Source of the DNA: Acidobacteriota bacterium
Lineage (GTDB): Bacteria > Acidobacteriota > Blastocatellia > Pyrinomonadales > Pyrinomonadaceae
Direction: 5' to 3'
Length of the DNA stretch: 45,496 nt
Assembly (NCBI GenBank): GCA_020200135.1
Contig: JAIVJI010000081.1
Coordinates: forward strand, 1 to 45,496
Numbering within the stretch: position 1 is the first letter of the stretch; every line of letters begins with the position of its first letter. Under the pieces are notes generated by a model that was given only the letters and a program-made list of their open reading frames with translations, made no database searches and was not told the origin of the DNA. Below, piece after piece: positions 27,000-35,695 of this stretch. The position numbers and the translations under genes are program-made.

Positions 27000-27405
27000 C
27001 GCAGCAAAACCTCCGGGCTCGACCCCGGCCGGCACCAACCTCCGACGCTTGCGGACACGGCCGGCGGAAGCGAACCCTTAACTTTTACTGTGTCCAGGGC
27101 GGCGTCCGGGCGAGGGTGGGAGCTGTCTGGGCGTGCGGCTCCAATCCCGGCGTCACGACGAGCGACACTCTATTCAGGCTTAAACCCTTCACTCGTGTCC
27201 AACCCGCTTCAGGCGGAGCCTGCATTTTCCGCCAACTTCGTGGGGGGTGTCAAGCAGTTGGGCCTTCTAAATTCCGGTAGTCTGAGTCATCAGATGCGGG
27301 CTCAGGGCGGGTTGGTTTGCCCGCCCCCGGCGCGCGTGCTACGATGCGCGTTCAACGTTTCAAGCAGTTTCCGGCCGCGGGGCTCCCTTAAAGCTTTCCG
27401 AAGTA
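27000..27405. other. 406-bp intergenic region between divergent genes
   Basis: Contains the leaders of the barrel gene and of the M16 peptidase gene. The clearest element is the sigma-70-type promoter at 27317-27345 facing the peptidase. The rest has no coding-like frame and no repeat array; a short TTAAACCCTTC/TTAACTTTTAC set of AT-rich patches could hold a promoter for the minus-strand gene. Confidence 0.55.
27317..27345 (+). promoter_or_regulatory. candidate sigma-70 promoter for the M16 peptidase
   Basis: TTGCCC (27317-27322) and TACGAT (27340-27345) are separated by exactly 17 bp, in front of the ATG at 27406. The -10 matches the consensus at 4 of 6 and the -35 at 4 of 6 positions. Position and spacing make it the best promoter candidate in this region. 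Confidence 0.5.
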
Positions 27406-28683
27406 ATGACCGAACAAGTCAAGCTGACCAGACTCCCTAACGGGCTGACCGTCCTCACCGAGCCGATGGCGGGACTGCGTTCCGCGACGGTCGGCATCTG
27501 GGTCAGGCGCGGCTCGCGCCACGAGCCCGCCGACTGGAACGGCGTCTGCCACTTCATCGAGCACGCCGTCTTCAAGGGGACGCGCCGCCGCACCGCGCTC
27601 GACATCGCGGTCGAGAGCGACCGCCTCGGCGGGCACTTCGACGCCTACACGACGCACGAGATGACCGGGTTCGCGATGAAGGTCGTGGACACGGCGCTGC
27701 CCCAGGCCTTCGACCTGCTGGCCGACATGCTCGCCCGGCCCCGCTTCGACGAGGAGGAGCTGCGCCGCGAGCAGCGCGTCATCATCGAGGAGATGAAGAT
27801 GGTCGAGGACACTCCGGACGAGTTCCTCGCCGAAATCTTCAGCGCCGCATACTTCCCCGGGCACCCCTTGGGCCGGCCCATCGAGGGCACGGCCGAGACG
27901 GTCGCGACCTTCGGCCGCGAGCGCACCGCGGAGTTCCACGCGCGCGCCTACGCGCCGCGCAACCTCGTCGTCGCCGCCGCCGGCAACGTCCGCCACGGGC
28001 AGTTGGTCGAGCTGGCCGCGCGCGCCTTCGAGGGCGGGGACGCGGCCGAGTCCGGCGTCGAAGACTCCGACGGCGACGCGCCGACGCCCGCCGCGCCGAT
28101 CCTCGTCCAGCGCAAGAAGGAGCTCGAGCAGGCGCACCTCATCATCGCCGCGCCCTTCCCCTCGGCGCGCCACGAAGACCGCTACGCCGCGAGCCTGCTG
28201 AGTTCGGTCGTCGGCGGCGGGACGAGCTCGCGCCTCTGGCAGCGCGTGCGCGAGGAGCGCGGACTCGCCTACTCGGTCGGCGCGGTCGGGAGCCACTACA
28301 CGGACGCGGGCGTCTTCCAGATTTACGCCGGCACCTCGCCCGAGCAGTTGGACGAGGTCCTCGACATCTCACTCCAGGAGATGCGGCGCGTTCTGCGCGA
28401 GTCGGTCGGCGAGGACGAGCTGCGGCTCGTCAAGGACCAGGCCGTCTCGTCCATCCTGCTCGGGCTCGAATCGACGAGCGCGCGCGCCGGGACGCTGGCG
28501 CGGCAGGAGATAGTCCACGGCCGCCGCATCACCCCCGAGCGGGTCATCGCGCGCATCGAGTCGGTCACGCCCGAAGACATGCTCCGCGTCGCCACGGAGA
28601 ACTTCAAGACCGAGGCGCTCGCCCTCGGCGCGCTCGGCGACCTCAACGGCTTCAAAGTAGACCGCTCGCGCCTCGAAGTCTGA
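27406..28683 (+). CDS. M16 family zinc metallopeptidase (processing-peptidase-like)
   Basis: A 425-residue enzyme with the inverted zinc motif HFIEH at residues 49-53; Glu129 (VIIEEMKM) is spaced 76 residues after His53 as the third zinc ligand. The C-terminal half keeps the RGLAYSVGA segment that supports substrate binding in bacterial and mitochondrial processing-peptidase relatives. No signal peptide is visible, so it is probably cytosolic or associated with peptide degradation. The start MTEQVKLTRLPNGLTVL at 27406 begins with the typical first beta strand of the fold. The short stretch 28684-28805 after the gene contains a 31-codon open frame that I do not trust. Confidence 0.93.
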   Translation: MTEQVKLTRLPNGLTVLTEPMAGLRSATVGIWVRRGSRHEPADWNGVCHFIEHAVFKGTRRRTALDIAVESDRLGGHFDAYTTHEMTGFAMKVVDTALPQAFDLLADMLARPRFDEEELRREQRVIIEEMKMVEDTPDEFLAEIFSAAYFPGHPLGRPIEGTAETVATFGRERTAEFHARAYAPRNLVVAAAGNVRHGQLVELAARAFEGGDAAESGVEDSDGDAPTPAAPILVQRKKELEQAHLIIAAPFPSARHEDRYAASLLSSVVGGGTSSRLWQRVREERGLAYSVGAVGSHYTDAGVFQIYAGTSPEQLDEVLDISLQEMRRVLRESVGEDELRLVKDQAVSSILLGLESTSARAGTLARQEIVHGRRITPERVIARIESVTPEDMLRVATENFKTEALALGALGDLNGFKVDRSRLEV

Positions 28684-28805
28684 ACCCACACGAGGATGAA
28701 GGCGACGCTGAAGGCAACGCTGATGCTCTGCGCGGCGGCGGCGGCGGCACGGTCTGGCACCGCCGAACGGACGGAAGAGAGAAAGCCTTGAGCGGGGGTT
28801 CCTAG

Positions 28806-30008
28806 TTGAAAGTTTTCAACTGCCCACAGTGCGCCGCGACGCTCGAATTCGAGCGGATAGAAAAGCCCTGGGTCAGGTGTCACTACTGCAACTCGCTGGT
28901 CGTCGTCCCCGCCGAGCTGCGCCCGCCCGCGCCCCCCAAGCCCGAAGAGTTGAAGACCTCTTACGGCGGCGGCGAATCGTCGCCGAAGAAGGTCTTGTTC
29001 GCCGTCGTCGCGCTCCTGCTCGTCGCGGGCGGCGTCGGCCTGCTCGTCGCCACGCGCGACCGCCCGTCGAACGGGAACGGGCGCGGCGCCGCGAACGTGG
29101 CCGACACGCGGCGGCTCCTTCATACGCCCACGCCGACGCCGAGGCCCGACGGCTTCGAGGTCGCCTACACCTTCGGCGGCGAGGGCACTGGGCCCGGTCT
29201 CTTCAAGGGCGGGATGGCGCTCGCGCTCGACGCCGAGGGGCGCGTCCACGTCTCGGACGAGACGCGTCGCGTGCAGCGGTTCGACGACTCGGGGCGCTTC
29301 CTCAACACCTGGAACATTCCGCCCGCGACGAAGTGGTACGCCAGGGCTCGCGGCGGCCCGTCGAAAATCATCGTCAACGAGCGCGGCGAGGTCTACGCCG
29401 TGCTGGCCGGCGTCATCCTGAAACTGGCCGGCGAGACGGGCGAGGTGCTCGGCGCGGCGCACGGCTCCGACTACATACACGACGCGGCGCTCTCGCCCGG
29501 TCACGGCCTGCTCGTCGTCTCCGAGAAGGGCGACGACGACGAGCTGGTGCTCATCGGCGGCGACGGCCGCGCCGCGCGCCGCACGCACCGCTTCGTCAGC
29601 TCACACCTCGACAAGCGCCTGGAAGTCCGCGCGCTGCGCGTCGCCGCGGGTAGCGGCGGCGAGGCTTACGCGCTCTACTGCATCGGCGGCGTCGCGGGCG
29701 AGCACTGGTACGACGACGAGGACATCGCCGTCTTCAAACTCTCGCGCGAGGGCAAGCTCCTCGCGCGCTTCGGCGGGCAGGGGCGCGAGCCGGGGCAGTA
29801 CGGCCCGCCGTCGGCGATTGCGGCCGACCCCGGGGGCCGCGTCTACGTCTCCGAGGCGTTCGACAAGGTTCACGTCTTCGAGCCGGACGGCCGCTACCTC
29901 CGCACGCTCAAGACTCCGCACGCCGTCGAGGCGATGGCCTTCGACACGCGCGGCGACCTCTACGTCGCCGGCAGCCACCGCGTGTCGAAGCTCGCGCTCG
30001 ACAGGTGA
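28806..30008 (+). CDS. zinc-ribbon, single-TM, NHL-repeat beta-propeller protein
   Basis: A 400-residue protein read from TTG 28806, since no other start fits the N-terminal zinc-ribbon Cys6-x2-Cys9 and Cys25-x2-Cys28. A transmembrane helix spans about residues 63-82, then a Pro/Thr linker, then an NHL-type propeller (FKGGMALALDAEGRVHVSDE, PSAIAADPGGRVYVSE, VEAMAFDTRGDLYVAG) to the end. The topology suggests a zinc ribbon in the cytoplasm linked through the membrane to an external binding propeller. No enzymatic residues were found. This layout is uncommon, and the function is unknown. Confidence 0.8.
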   Translation: MKVFNCPQCAATLEFERIEKPWVRCHYCNSLVVVPAELRPPAPPKPEELKTSYGGGESSPKKVLFAVVALLLVAGGVGLLVATRDRPSNGNGRGAANVADTRRLLHTPTPTPRPDGFEVAYTFGGEGTGPGLFKGGMALALDAEGRVHVSDETRRVQRFDDSGRFLNTWNIPPATKWYARARGGPSKIIVNERGEVYAVLAGVILKLAGETGEVLGAAHGSDYIHDAALSPGHGLLVVSEKGDDDELVLIGGDGRAARRTHRFVSSHLDKRLEVRALRVAAGSGGEAYALYCIGGVAGEHWYDDEDIAVFKLSREGKLLARFGGQGREPGQYGPPSAIAADPGGRVYVSEAFDKVHVFEPDGRYLRTLKTPHAVEAMAFDTRGDLYVAGSHRVSKLALDR

Positions 30009-30090
30009 GCCGGCACGCGCGCTCTTTTCCGCCCCCGGCGTTTGCGTTCGGGGTGCGGCGCGGGGCATATTCTCAGGCTTGGTGTAAGGG

Positions 30091-30912
30091 ATGCGACTGA
30101 CCGTCTTAGGCAGCGGCTCGACCGGCAACGCCGTGCTCATCTGCGCGGGGCGGACGAGCGTGCTCGTCGACGCGGGCCTCTCCGCGAAGGAGACCGCGCG
30201 GCGGCTCGCGCTCGTCGGCGTGGACGCCGACGCCCTCGACGGCGTCGTCATCACGCACGAGCACTCGGACCACGCGGGCGGGCTGCGCGTGCTCCTCAAA
30301 TCCCTGGACTGCCCGGTCTACATCTCGGGCGCGACGCGCGACGCCTACATCCGCGAGAAGGCGCGCACCGACGACGAGCCGAAGCGCCGCGCCGAGGCGC
30401 TGCGCGACCGCACGGTCGAAATCTCTTCGAGCCACGACTTCCAGATAGGCGAGATAGACTTTCACCCCTTCACCGTCCCGCACGACGCCGCCGACAACTT
30501 CGGCTTCGTGGCGACCTGCGACGGCGTGCGCGCCGCGACGCTGATGGACTTCGGCTGCGTGACGACGCTCGTCTCGGAGCACCTCCGGGGCTGCGCCGCC
30601 ATCGTCATCGAGTCGAACCACAGCCGCGACATGCTCAAGGCGTGCGAGGTCTACCCGTGGGAGCTGAAGCAGCGGATACTTTCGCGCACCGGCCACCTCT
30701 CGAACGAGGACGTGGCCGCCTGGCTGCGCGACGGCTTCGACGGGTGCGCCGAGCACGTCGTGCTCGCACACCTCTCGCAGCGCGCCAACAACCCCGACCT
30801 CGCCAAGTTCACCGCCGAGTCGGCGCTGCGCGAGCGCGGCGGCCTCTTCCAGCCGGCCACCAAAATCACGCTCTCGCACTACAAAGAACCGACGCCCTGG
30901 ATAGAGTTGTGA
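30091..30912 (+). CDS. walJ: MBL-fold metallohydrolase, WalJ (YycJ)-like
   Basis: A 273-residue metallo-beta-lactamase-fold protein with zinc-binding HEHSDH at 56-61, preceded by the SGSTGNAVLI first strand. The segment ESNHSRDML with YPWELKQRI, GHLSN and AHLSQRANN is characteristic of the WalJ/YycJ branch, in which the protein is proposed to coordinate cell division with replication in Firmicutes. The enzymatic activity of WalJ is thought to be 5'-to-3' exonuclease, but this remains uncertain. No signal peptide is present, in line with a cytosolic role. The gene symbol follows that resemblance. Confidence 0.85.
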   Translation: MRLTVLGSGSTGNAVLICAGRTSVLVDAGLSAKETARRLALVGVDADALDGVVITHEHSDHAGGLRVLLKSLDCPVYISGATRDAYIREKARTDDEPKRRAEALRDRTVEISSSHDFQIGEIDFHPFTVPHDAADNFGFVATCDGVRAATLMDFGCVTTLVSEHLRGCAAIVIESNHSRDMLKACEVYPWELKQRILSRTGHLSNEDVAAWLRDGFDGCAEHVVLAHLSQRANNPDLAKFTAESALRERGGLFQPATKITLSHYKEPTPWIEL

Positions 30913-30919
30913 GGAAGGT

Positions 30920-31029
30920 AGTGGTCAGCAGTCAGCAGGCTCCGCTTTGGGGAAGTTGAAGATGACGACCGTAAGGTTCGAGCGACGAAGGTTCTTCTAC
31001 CGTCTGCTGTCCGCCGTCTACTTTCTACT
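30920..31029. repeat. heptad-word inverted repeat (AGYRGTC type), right arm inside a coding region
   Basis: Left arm AGTGGTC, AGCAGTC, AGCAGGC (30920-30940). Right arm GTCTGCT, GTCCGCC, GTCTACT, TTCTACT (31002-31029), also in steps of 7. The arms pair at about 14 of 19 positions. The right arm encodes the hydrophobic core of the next gene's signal peptide, YRLLSAVYFLLLFPSC in that frame. Confidence 0.65.
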
Positions 31030-31420
31030 CCTTTTCCCCTCCTGCGCGGTGGACGAGCGGCGCGGCGTGCCCTCGGGCGCGCAGGCGACCGTCGACCGCG
31101 TGACCGAGGACGTGGCCGCCGGGCGCGACGCGAAGGTCTACGAGGAGGCCGCCCCCGAGTGGCGCGCGAACGTCTCTGCCGAGCAGAGCGCGCGGACGCT
31201 GGCGCGCGTGCGCGAACGCCTCGGCCGCGTCGAGAGCCGCGCGCTCCACACCGGGCGCGAGCAGCAGAGCGCCCCCGCGCCGCTCTCGGGGCACACGCTC
31301 GAACTCGTCTACCAGACGCGCTTCGAGCGCGGCTCCGCGATGGAGCGCTTCACGCTGTTGGAGCGCGGCGGCGAATGGCTCCTCGCCGGCTACACCGTCA
31401 CTTCCGACTTACTAAAATGA
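30962..31420 (+). CDS. lipoprotein, DUF4019-like
   Basis: A 152-residue lipoprotein starting at ATG 30962, with GGGGAAG upstream; an in-frame TTG at 30947 is also possible. The signal peptide ends in the lipobox-like LFPSC. The mature part has the pattern DRVTEDVAAGRDAKVYEEAAPEWR followed by a helix-rich segment and a beta strand pair ending GGEWLLAGYTV, similar to the small DUF4019 fold. Its hydrophobic core is encoded by heptad words also seen in the spacer. The last codons overlap the start of purB by ATGA, so the two genes are translationally coupled. Confidence 0.8.
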   Translation: MTTVRFERRRFFYRLLSAVYFLLLFPSCAVDERRGVPSGAQATVDRVTEDVAAGRDAKVYEEAAPEWRANVSAEQSARTLARVRERLGRVESRALHTGREQQSAPAPLSGHTLELVYQTRFERGSAMERFTLLERGGEWLLAGYTVTSDLLK

Positions 31421-32715
31421 TAGAACGCTACACGCTGCCCGAGATGGGCGCGCTCTGGTCGGAGCGGAACAAGTTTCAGAAGTGGCTCGACGTGGAGACG
31501 GCCGTCTGCGAGGTGCACGCCGAGATGGGGACTATCCCCGCCGAGGCGGTCGGGCAGATCAAGGCGCGCGCCTCCTTCACCGTCGAGCGCATCCGCGAGA
31601 TAGAGAAGACGACCGACCACGACGTCATCGCCTTCACCACCGCGCTCGCCGAAAGCATCGGCGAGCCCGCGCGCTTCGTACACTACGGCCTCACCTCCTC
31701 GGACGTGGTGGACACGGCGAACGCGCTGCTGCTGCGCGACGCCTGCGACCTGCTCATCGCCAAAACCGACGCGCTGCTCGAAGTCCTCAAGCGCCGCGCC
31801 TTCGAGTTCAAGGACACGCCGCAGGTCGGGCGCACGCACGGCGTCCACGCCGAGCCGACCTCCTTCGGCCTCACCTTCGCGCTCTGGTACGACGAGACGC
31901 GCCGCAACCGCGTGAGACTTGAGAGGGCCAAAGAGGCCGTCGCCGTCGGCAAGATAAGCGGTGCGGTCGGCGCGTTCGCGCACCTCGACCCCGAGGTGGA
32001 AGAGAGGGTCTGCGAGCGCCTCGGTTTGAAGGCCGCGCCCGTCTCGACGCAGGTCATCCAGCGCGACGTGTACGCCGAATACCTGACGACGCTCGCGATA
32101 GTCGCCGCCTCGATAGAGAAGTTCGCCCTGCAGGTGCGCCACTGGCAGCGCACGGAGGTGCGCGAGGCGGAGGAGCGTTTCAAGAAGGGTCAGAAGGGCT
32201 CGTCGGCGATGCCGCACAAGCGCAACCCGATTCTCTCGGAGCGGCTGTGCGGGATGGCGCGTCTGCTGCGCGGCTACGCGGTCGTCGGGCTTGAGAACGT
32301 CGCCCTCTGGCACGAGCGCGACATCTCGCACTCGTCGGCCGAGCGCGTCGTGCTGCCCGACGCCTCCGCCTCGCTCGACTACATGCTGGCGAAGGCCGCC
32401 TCGCTCATCGACACGCTCGTCGTCTACCCCGGGCGGATGCTCGCCAACTTGGGCGCGACGCGCGGGCTCGTCTACAGCGGGCAGCTCCTGCTGGCGCTGA
32501 CGCGCGCGGGGGTGTCGCGCGAGCAGGCGTACGAGTGGACGCAGCGCAACGCGATGAAGACGTGGGACGAGGGCGGCGAGTTCCGCGAGCACCTGCTCGC
32601 CGACCCGGAGGTCGCCGCGCGCCTGACGCGCGAGGAGGTCGAGCGCGCCCTCTCGCCCGCCGCCTACATGCGCAACGTCGGCGCCGTCTTCGCGCGCGTC
32701 TTCGGCGAGACTTAA
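31417..32715 (+). CDS. purB: adenylosuccinate lyase
   Basis: A 432-residue lyase of the fumarase/aspartase superfamily, the usual length. The signature SSAMPHKRNP sits at 262-271 (Ser263 is the likely general acid/base), and the conserved GRTHGVHAEP and LTSSDVVDT motifs are also present. The enzyme cleaves fumarate from SAICAR and adenylosuccinate in purine synthesis. ATG 31417 is preferred over upstream codons because it overlaps the stop of the lipoprotein gene (ATGA). It heads a purine-synthesis block followed by a GNAT protein, purS, purQ and purL. Confidence 0.97.
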   Translation: MIERYTLPEMGALWSERNKFQKWLDVETAVCEVHAEMGTIPAEAVGQIKARASFTVERIREIEKTTDHDVIAFTTALAESIGEPARFVHYGLTSSDVVDTANALLLRDACDLLIAKTDALLEVLKRRAFEFKDTPQVGRTHGVHAEPTSFGLTFALWYDETRRNRVRLERAKEAVAVGKISGAVGAFAHLDPEVEERVCERLGLKAAPVSTQVIQRDVYAEYLTTLAIVAASIEKFALQVRHWQRTEVREAEERFKKGQKGSSAMPHKRNPILSERLCGMARLLRGYAVVGLENVALWHERDISHSSAERVVLPDASASLDYMLAKAASLIDTLVVYPGRMLANLGATRGLVYSGQLLLALTRAGVSREQAYEWTQRNAMKTWDEGGEFREHLLADPEVAARLTREEVERALSPAAYMRNVGAVFARVFGET

Positions 32716-32718
32716 AGC

Positions 32719-33579
32719 ATGGGCGCGCCGCTGAAGATAGTCCCCGCCGCGACCGTCTCGCTCGAAGCGTTCGCCGCCGCCTTCACCGACGCCTTCCGGG
32801 GCTACTACCACACGGTCTCGCACGACGGCGCGTCGCTCGCGCGCCGCGTGCGGCTCGAGCAGTATGACCTCGCGAACTCCCTGCTCGCCTACGACGGGCG
32901 CGAGGTCGTGGGGGTGGCGGCGCTCGCCGTGCGCGGCCGGCGGGGCTGGTGCGCGGGGTTCGGCATCGTGCCGGGGTCGCGCGGCCGCGGGCGCGGGCGC
33001 GGGCTGATGTCGGCCCTCGTCGCGCGCGCGCGCGAGGCGGGGCTGCGGCGGCTCTCGCTCGAAGTGATGGCGCCCAACGTCGCGGCGCGGCGGCTCTACG
33101 AGTGGGCCGGGATGAGCGTCACGCGCGACCTGCTCGTCCTGGAGCGCGCGGCCGCGCGCGCGGGCGATGAGGCGGCGGCGCGAGGCGCGTCGATAACTCC
33201 GCGGCGAGCGCGCGCGGCCGGAGAGGCGTCGGCCGAGGAACTGCTCGCGCACTACTGGCGGCTGCACGCGGAGCCGCCCGCGTGGCAGCGCGAGCTGGCG
33301 AGCCTGCTGGCGGCCGACCTGCGCGGCCTCTACTTCGGCCCGCGCGCGCGGCCGCGCGCCTACGCGCTCACGGGGCGCGCTCCCGACGGCAACACCTACG
33401 TCTCCGACCTCGCGGCCGCGGGCGCGGCGGAGGCCGAAGAGCTGTGCGCCGCGCTCGCACGCACGCCCGGCGCGCTGCGCGTCGTCAACGAGCCGGAGCA
33501 AAGCCCCTTCGCCGCGCCGCTCCTCCGTCACGGCTTCGCCGAGGTCACGCGCCAGCACGAGATGACGATGGAGCTGTGA
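32719..33579 (+). CDS. GNAT-family acetyltransferase with duplicated domain
   Basis: A 286-residue protein beginning 3 bp after purB. The acetyl-CoA-binding motif FGIVPGSRGRGRGRGLMSAL is at about 76-95, with the usual GNAT strand/helix order before and after, ending in RRLYEWAGMSV. The second half (from about 155) has a weaker GNAT-like layout with no pyrophosphate-loop signature and may be a degenerate duplicate. Substrate unknown; a role in purine metabolism is not implied by its position. Its stop lies 82 bp before purS. Confidence 0.88.
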   Translation: MGAPLKIVPAATVSLEAFAAAFTDAFRGYYHTVSHDGASLARRVRLEQYDLANSLLAYDGREVVGVAALAVRGRRGWCAGFGIVPGSRGRGRGRGLMSALVARAREAGLRRLSLEVMAPNVAARRLYEWAGMSVTRDLLVLERAAARAGDEAAARGASITPRRARAAGEASAEELLAHYWRLHAEPPAWQRELASLLAADLRGLYFGPRARPRAYALTGRAPDGNTYVSDLAAAGAAEAEELCAALARTPGALRVVNEPEQSPFAAPLLRHGFAEVTRQHEMTMEL

Positions 33580-33661
33580 GGAGCCCGCGCTTGAATGTCG
33601 GGCGCGTCTTCAATTAACTTTGACCGTCGAACCTGAAACTTTAAACTCTTCCGGAGACGCC

Positions 33662-33907
33662 GTGAAAGCAAAAGTCTACGTCACACTCAAGTCGGGCGTG
33701 CTCGACCCGCAGGGCAAGGCCATCCAGCACTCGGTCGCGCTGCTCGGCTACGACGGCGTCGCCGACGTTCGCCAGGGCAAGTACTTCGAGATCGCGCTCG
33801 ACTCGGGCCTTGACGAAGCCCGCGCGCGCGAGACCGCCGAGCGCCTGGCGCGCGACGTACTCTCGAACCCGGTCATCGAGGACTTCCGCGTGGAGGTGGA
33901 AGCTTGA
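33662..33907 (+). CDS. purS: phosphoribosylformylglycinamidine synthase subunit PurS
   Basis: An 81-residue protein, the standard PurS size. VKAKVYVTLKSGVLDPQGKAI at the N-terminus and VGYDGVADVRQGK-like LLGYDGVADVRQGKYFEIAL in the middle are diagnostic. PurS bridges PurL and PurQ in the FGAM synthase complex and channels ammonia between them. GTG 33662 was chosen because it follows GGAG and fits the family start; a longer in-frame ATG start at 33620 would add 14 unrelated residues. The TGA stop is the first base group of the 13-bp repeat flanking the inserted island. Confidence 0.95.
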   Translation: MKAKVYVTLKSGVLDPQGKAIQHSVALLGYDGVADVRQGKYFEIALDSGLDEARARETAERLARDVLSNPVIEDFRVEVEA

Positions 33908-33917
33908 AATTCGGCGT
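33905..33917 (+). repeat. island flanking direct repeat, left copy
   Basis: TGAAATTCGGCGT, immediately overlapping the purS stop TGA. The identical 13 bp recurs at 35845-35857. It is a candidate target-site duplication or attachment core. Confidence 0.85.
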
Positions 33918-34133
33918 GCTTATTTCTACTGCTTAAAGTAGCGTCGTCGCTTCGTTGACAGCAGCTCAGTATGCGCTCAAGCGGCACGTAAGATTTTTAG
34001 GTTAGTGAGCCGCTTGTAAAAGGCCGGAGTGCCAATTTCTTTTGTGCTTCCTGTAGGAGTCGAGGCAATGCAGGAGTTGAAATGGCATTACAGTAGTGGT
34101 GTGAAGAACTATCATTGATAGCATTTCGATTTA
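33918..34133. other. island left non-coding flank
   Basis: 216 bp with no coding-like frame. It has a perfect 8-bp stem, CAAGCGGC at 33978-33985 pairing with GCCGCTTG at 34009-34016 (23-nt loop). A TTGACA at 33955-33960 has no convincing -10 at normal spacing. The segment is AT-richer than the chromosome but less so than the two genes. Confidence 0.5.
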
Positions 34134-34670
34134 ATGAACTTCAAAGTAAATAAACTTCACATTAACCACTTTATAATCTTGACTTCTCTCTTGGGCATAG
34201 ACCAAGACAGTTTGTTGGATTATCTTAATTGGTCATTACTTGAACATTTGGTAACAGACTTTGCTCAAGATAAGGAATGGATAAGCAAAATTAAAAAAGA
34301 GCCTAACGCAATTGCTTTATTCAAGGATAGAGTTGAGGAACGAACTAACTGTAGGTGGGATAATGAGAACATTACAATATTGTATGACCGGGTAAAATCA
34401 GCAACCGAAAAACATTATCGACAGCCTGTCACTTATGATGAACTTCTACGGTTACTTGTAAATTCACCGTTAAAATGCGCTAATCCAGCTTGTAACAAAA
34501 CGCCACCCGAAGTTAAACTTCACATTGATCACAGGTTTCCCGCATCAAAGGGCGGTCCATCCAAATTTGAAAATCTCCAGTTTCTCTGTGAAGCTTGTAA
34601 TCTAAGAAAATCAGACAAACTGCAAAAAACAGACCTATGGCTAAAATTAGAATCGCTGCGACTGTCCTAA
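34134..34670 (+). CDS. HNH endonuclease
   Basis: A 178-residue protein whose C-terminal 65 residues are a clear HNH nuclease module: Cys115-x4-Cys120, then LHIDHRFPASKGGPSKFENLQ and FLCEACNLRKS, giving His130, Asp132-His133, Asn147 and the second zinc pair Cys152/Cys155. The first 110 residues are helical and unrecognised, and could recognise DNA. Such enzymes nick or cut DNA with one metal ion. The ATG at 34134 has no visible ribosome-binding site. The gene overlaps the DGQHR gene by 34 bp, which suggests coupled expression. Base content (about one third G+C in sampled lines) is unlike the neighbours, consistent with transfer. Confidence 0.9.
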   Translation: MNFKVNKLHINHFIILTSLLGIDQDSLLDYLNWSLLEHLVTDFAQDKEWISKIKKEPNAIALFKDRVEERTNCRWDNENITILYDRVKSATEKHYRQPVTYDELLRLLVNSPLKCANPACNKTPPEVKLHIDHRFPASKGGPSKFENLQFLCEACNLRKSDKLQKTDLWLKLESLRLS

Positions 34671-35695
34671 AGCAAAAGGACAAGAATCTCTATCTTTTTA
34701 AAATCAATTCGGCTTTGCTTAATAGGATTGCTTATGTAACGCCTCGCTCGGAGGAGAACCCCGACGAGTTGCAACGGGTGGTAAGTGTTACGAGGGCTAA
34801 AGAGATAGGCAAGTGGCTTCAGGATGAAAATTCTTTGTTGCCCAACGCAATCGTCGTTGACCTAAAGCAAGATGTAGAGATTGAGCCAACAGGAATTCAA
34901 GACCAAGTCACCATTTCAATTCCCAATCCGGACGAAACAACCGATTGCAAAATCGCTTACATTTTAGACGGGCAACACCGGGTGAAGGGTTTCGACCACT
35001 CGGAAGGAATTGAGTTCGACTTAGCAGTCGTTGCAGTTCACAACGTGACGGAAAGTATAAGGGCAAAGCTCTTCATTGACATTAACTCAAAACAGGTAAA
35101 AGTGGACGAAAGACTCCTGCTCGACTTGATGGCGGGAACAAGGATTTTAGCGAGCGATGATGAGAGGGTTTACGAGGTTATAAAAGGGCTCGATGAAGAG
35201 CCGTCATCAGCACTTCATCACAAGATTCAATTTCTTCCAGAGCAAAAGGGCAAGTGGATTAAGAATACAAATATGCTCGCCCTCCTGAAACCTCATATCG
35301 GTAATGGCGGAGTTATTTATAATAAGACGACGGCTCAACAGATCGAAATTTTCAACTCTTACTTCAACGCATTTAGAGGAGTATTCAATGAGGCTTGGGA
35401 TGACCAGAAGACCTCCGTTCTCACAAAGAGTATGGGTTTTGAGATAATGAGTGGGATTTTCAGAGAGGTAAAACAAAGATGCGATTTGTATGAAGGCCGC
35501 CAACTGAATAAAGATTCGTTCACGAACCAAGTAAGCATCCTTAAAGACAAAACCATTACCCTAAAGCTCAAGGACAACTCAATAATAGAAATACCCCTTA
35601 ACTGGACGAGTAACAGCATGGGGCAGTTTTCAAACAAGCAGTGGATAAGAGAAATAATTAAAGAAATAATTAACTTGCTTAACTCTGAGGCTTGA
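34637..35695 (+). CDS. DGQHR-domain protein (DndB-like)
   Basis: A 352-residue protein with the defining motif AYILDGQHRVKGF (DGQHR at 111-115). The segment before it, QRVVSVTRAKEIGKWLQDEN, with LLPNAIVVDL, matches the entry of the family. DGQHR proteins include DndB, which controls phosphorothioate DNA modification, and have a ParB-like core that can bind DNA. No partner modification genes (DndA, C, D, E) are present here, so a role in modification is unproven. It overlaps the HNH gene and is AT-rich like it. The C-terminal 230 residues are an unassigned, mainly helical region. Confidence 0.9.
   Translation: MAKIRIAATVLKQKDKNLYLFKINSALLNRIAYVTPRSEENPDELQRVVSVTRAKEIGKWLQDENSLLPNAIVVDLKQDVEIEPTGIQDQVTISIPNPDETTDCKIAYILDGQHRVKGFDHSEGIEFDLAVVAVHNVTESIRAKLFIDINSKQVKVDERLLLDLMAGTRILASDDERVYEVIKGLDEEPSSALHHKIQFLPEQKGKWIKNTNMLALLKPHIGNGGVIYNKTTAQQIEIFNSYFNAFRGVFNEAWDDQKTSVLTKSMGFEIMSGIFREVKQRCDLYEGRQLNKDSFTNQVSILKDKTITLKLKDNSIIEIPLNWTSNSMGQFSNKQWIREIIKEIINLLNSEA

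Noticed and set aside
28696..28791. A 31-codon open frame with a signal-like start between the M16 and zinc-ribbon genes
   Set aside because: Too short, Ala-rich and without a properly spaced ribosome-binding site; it could be a remnant of another gene.
33955..33960. TTGACA as a promoter -35 for the island genes
   Set aside because: No plausible -10 occurs 15-19 bp downstream.
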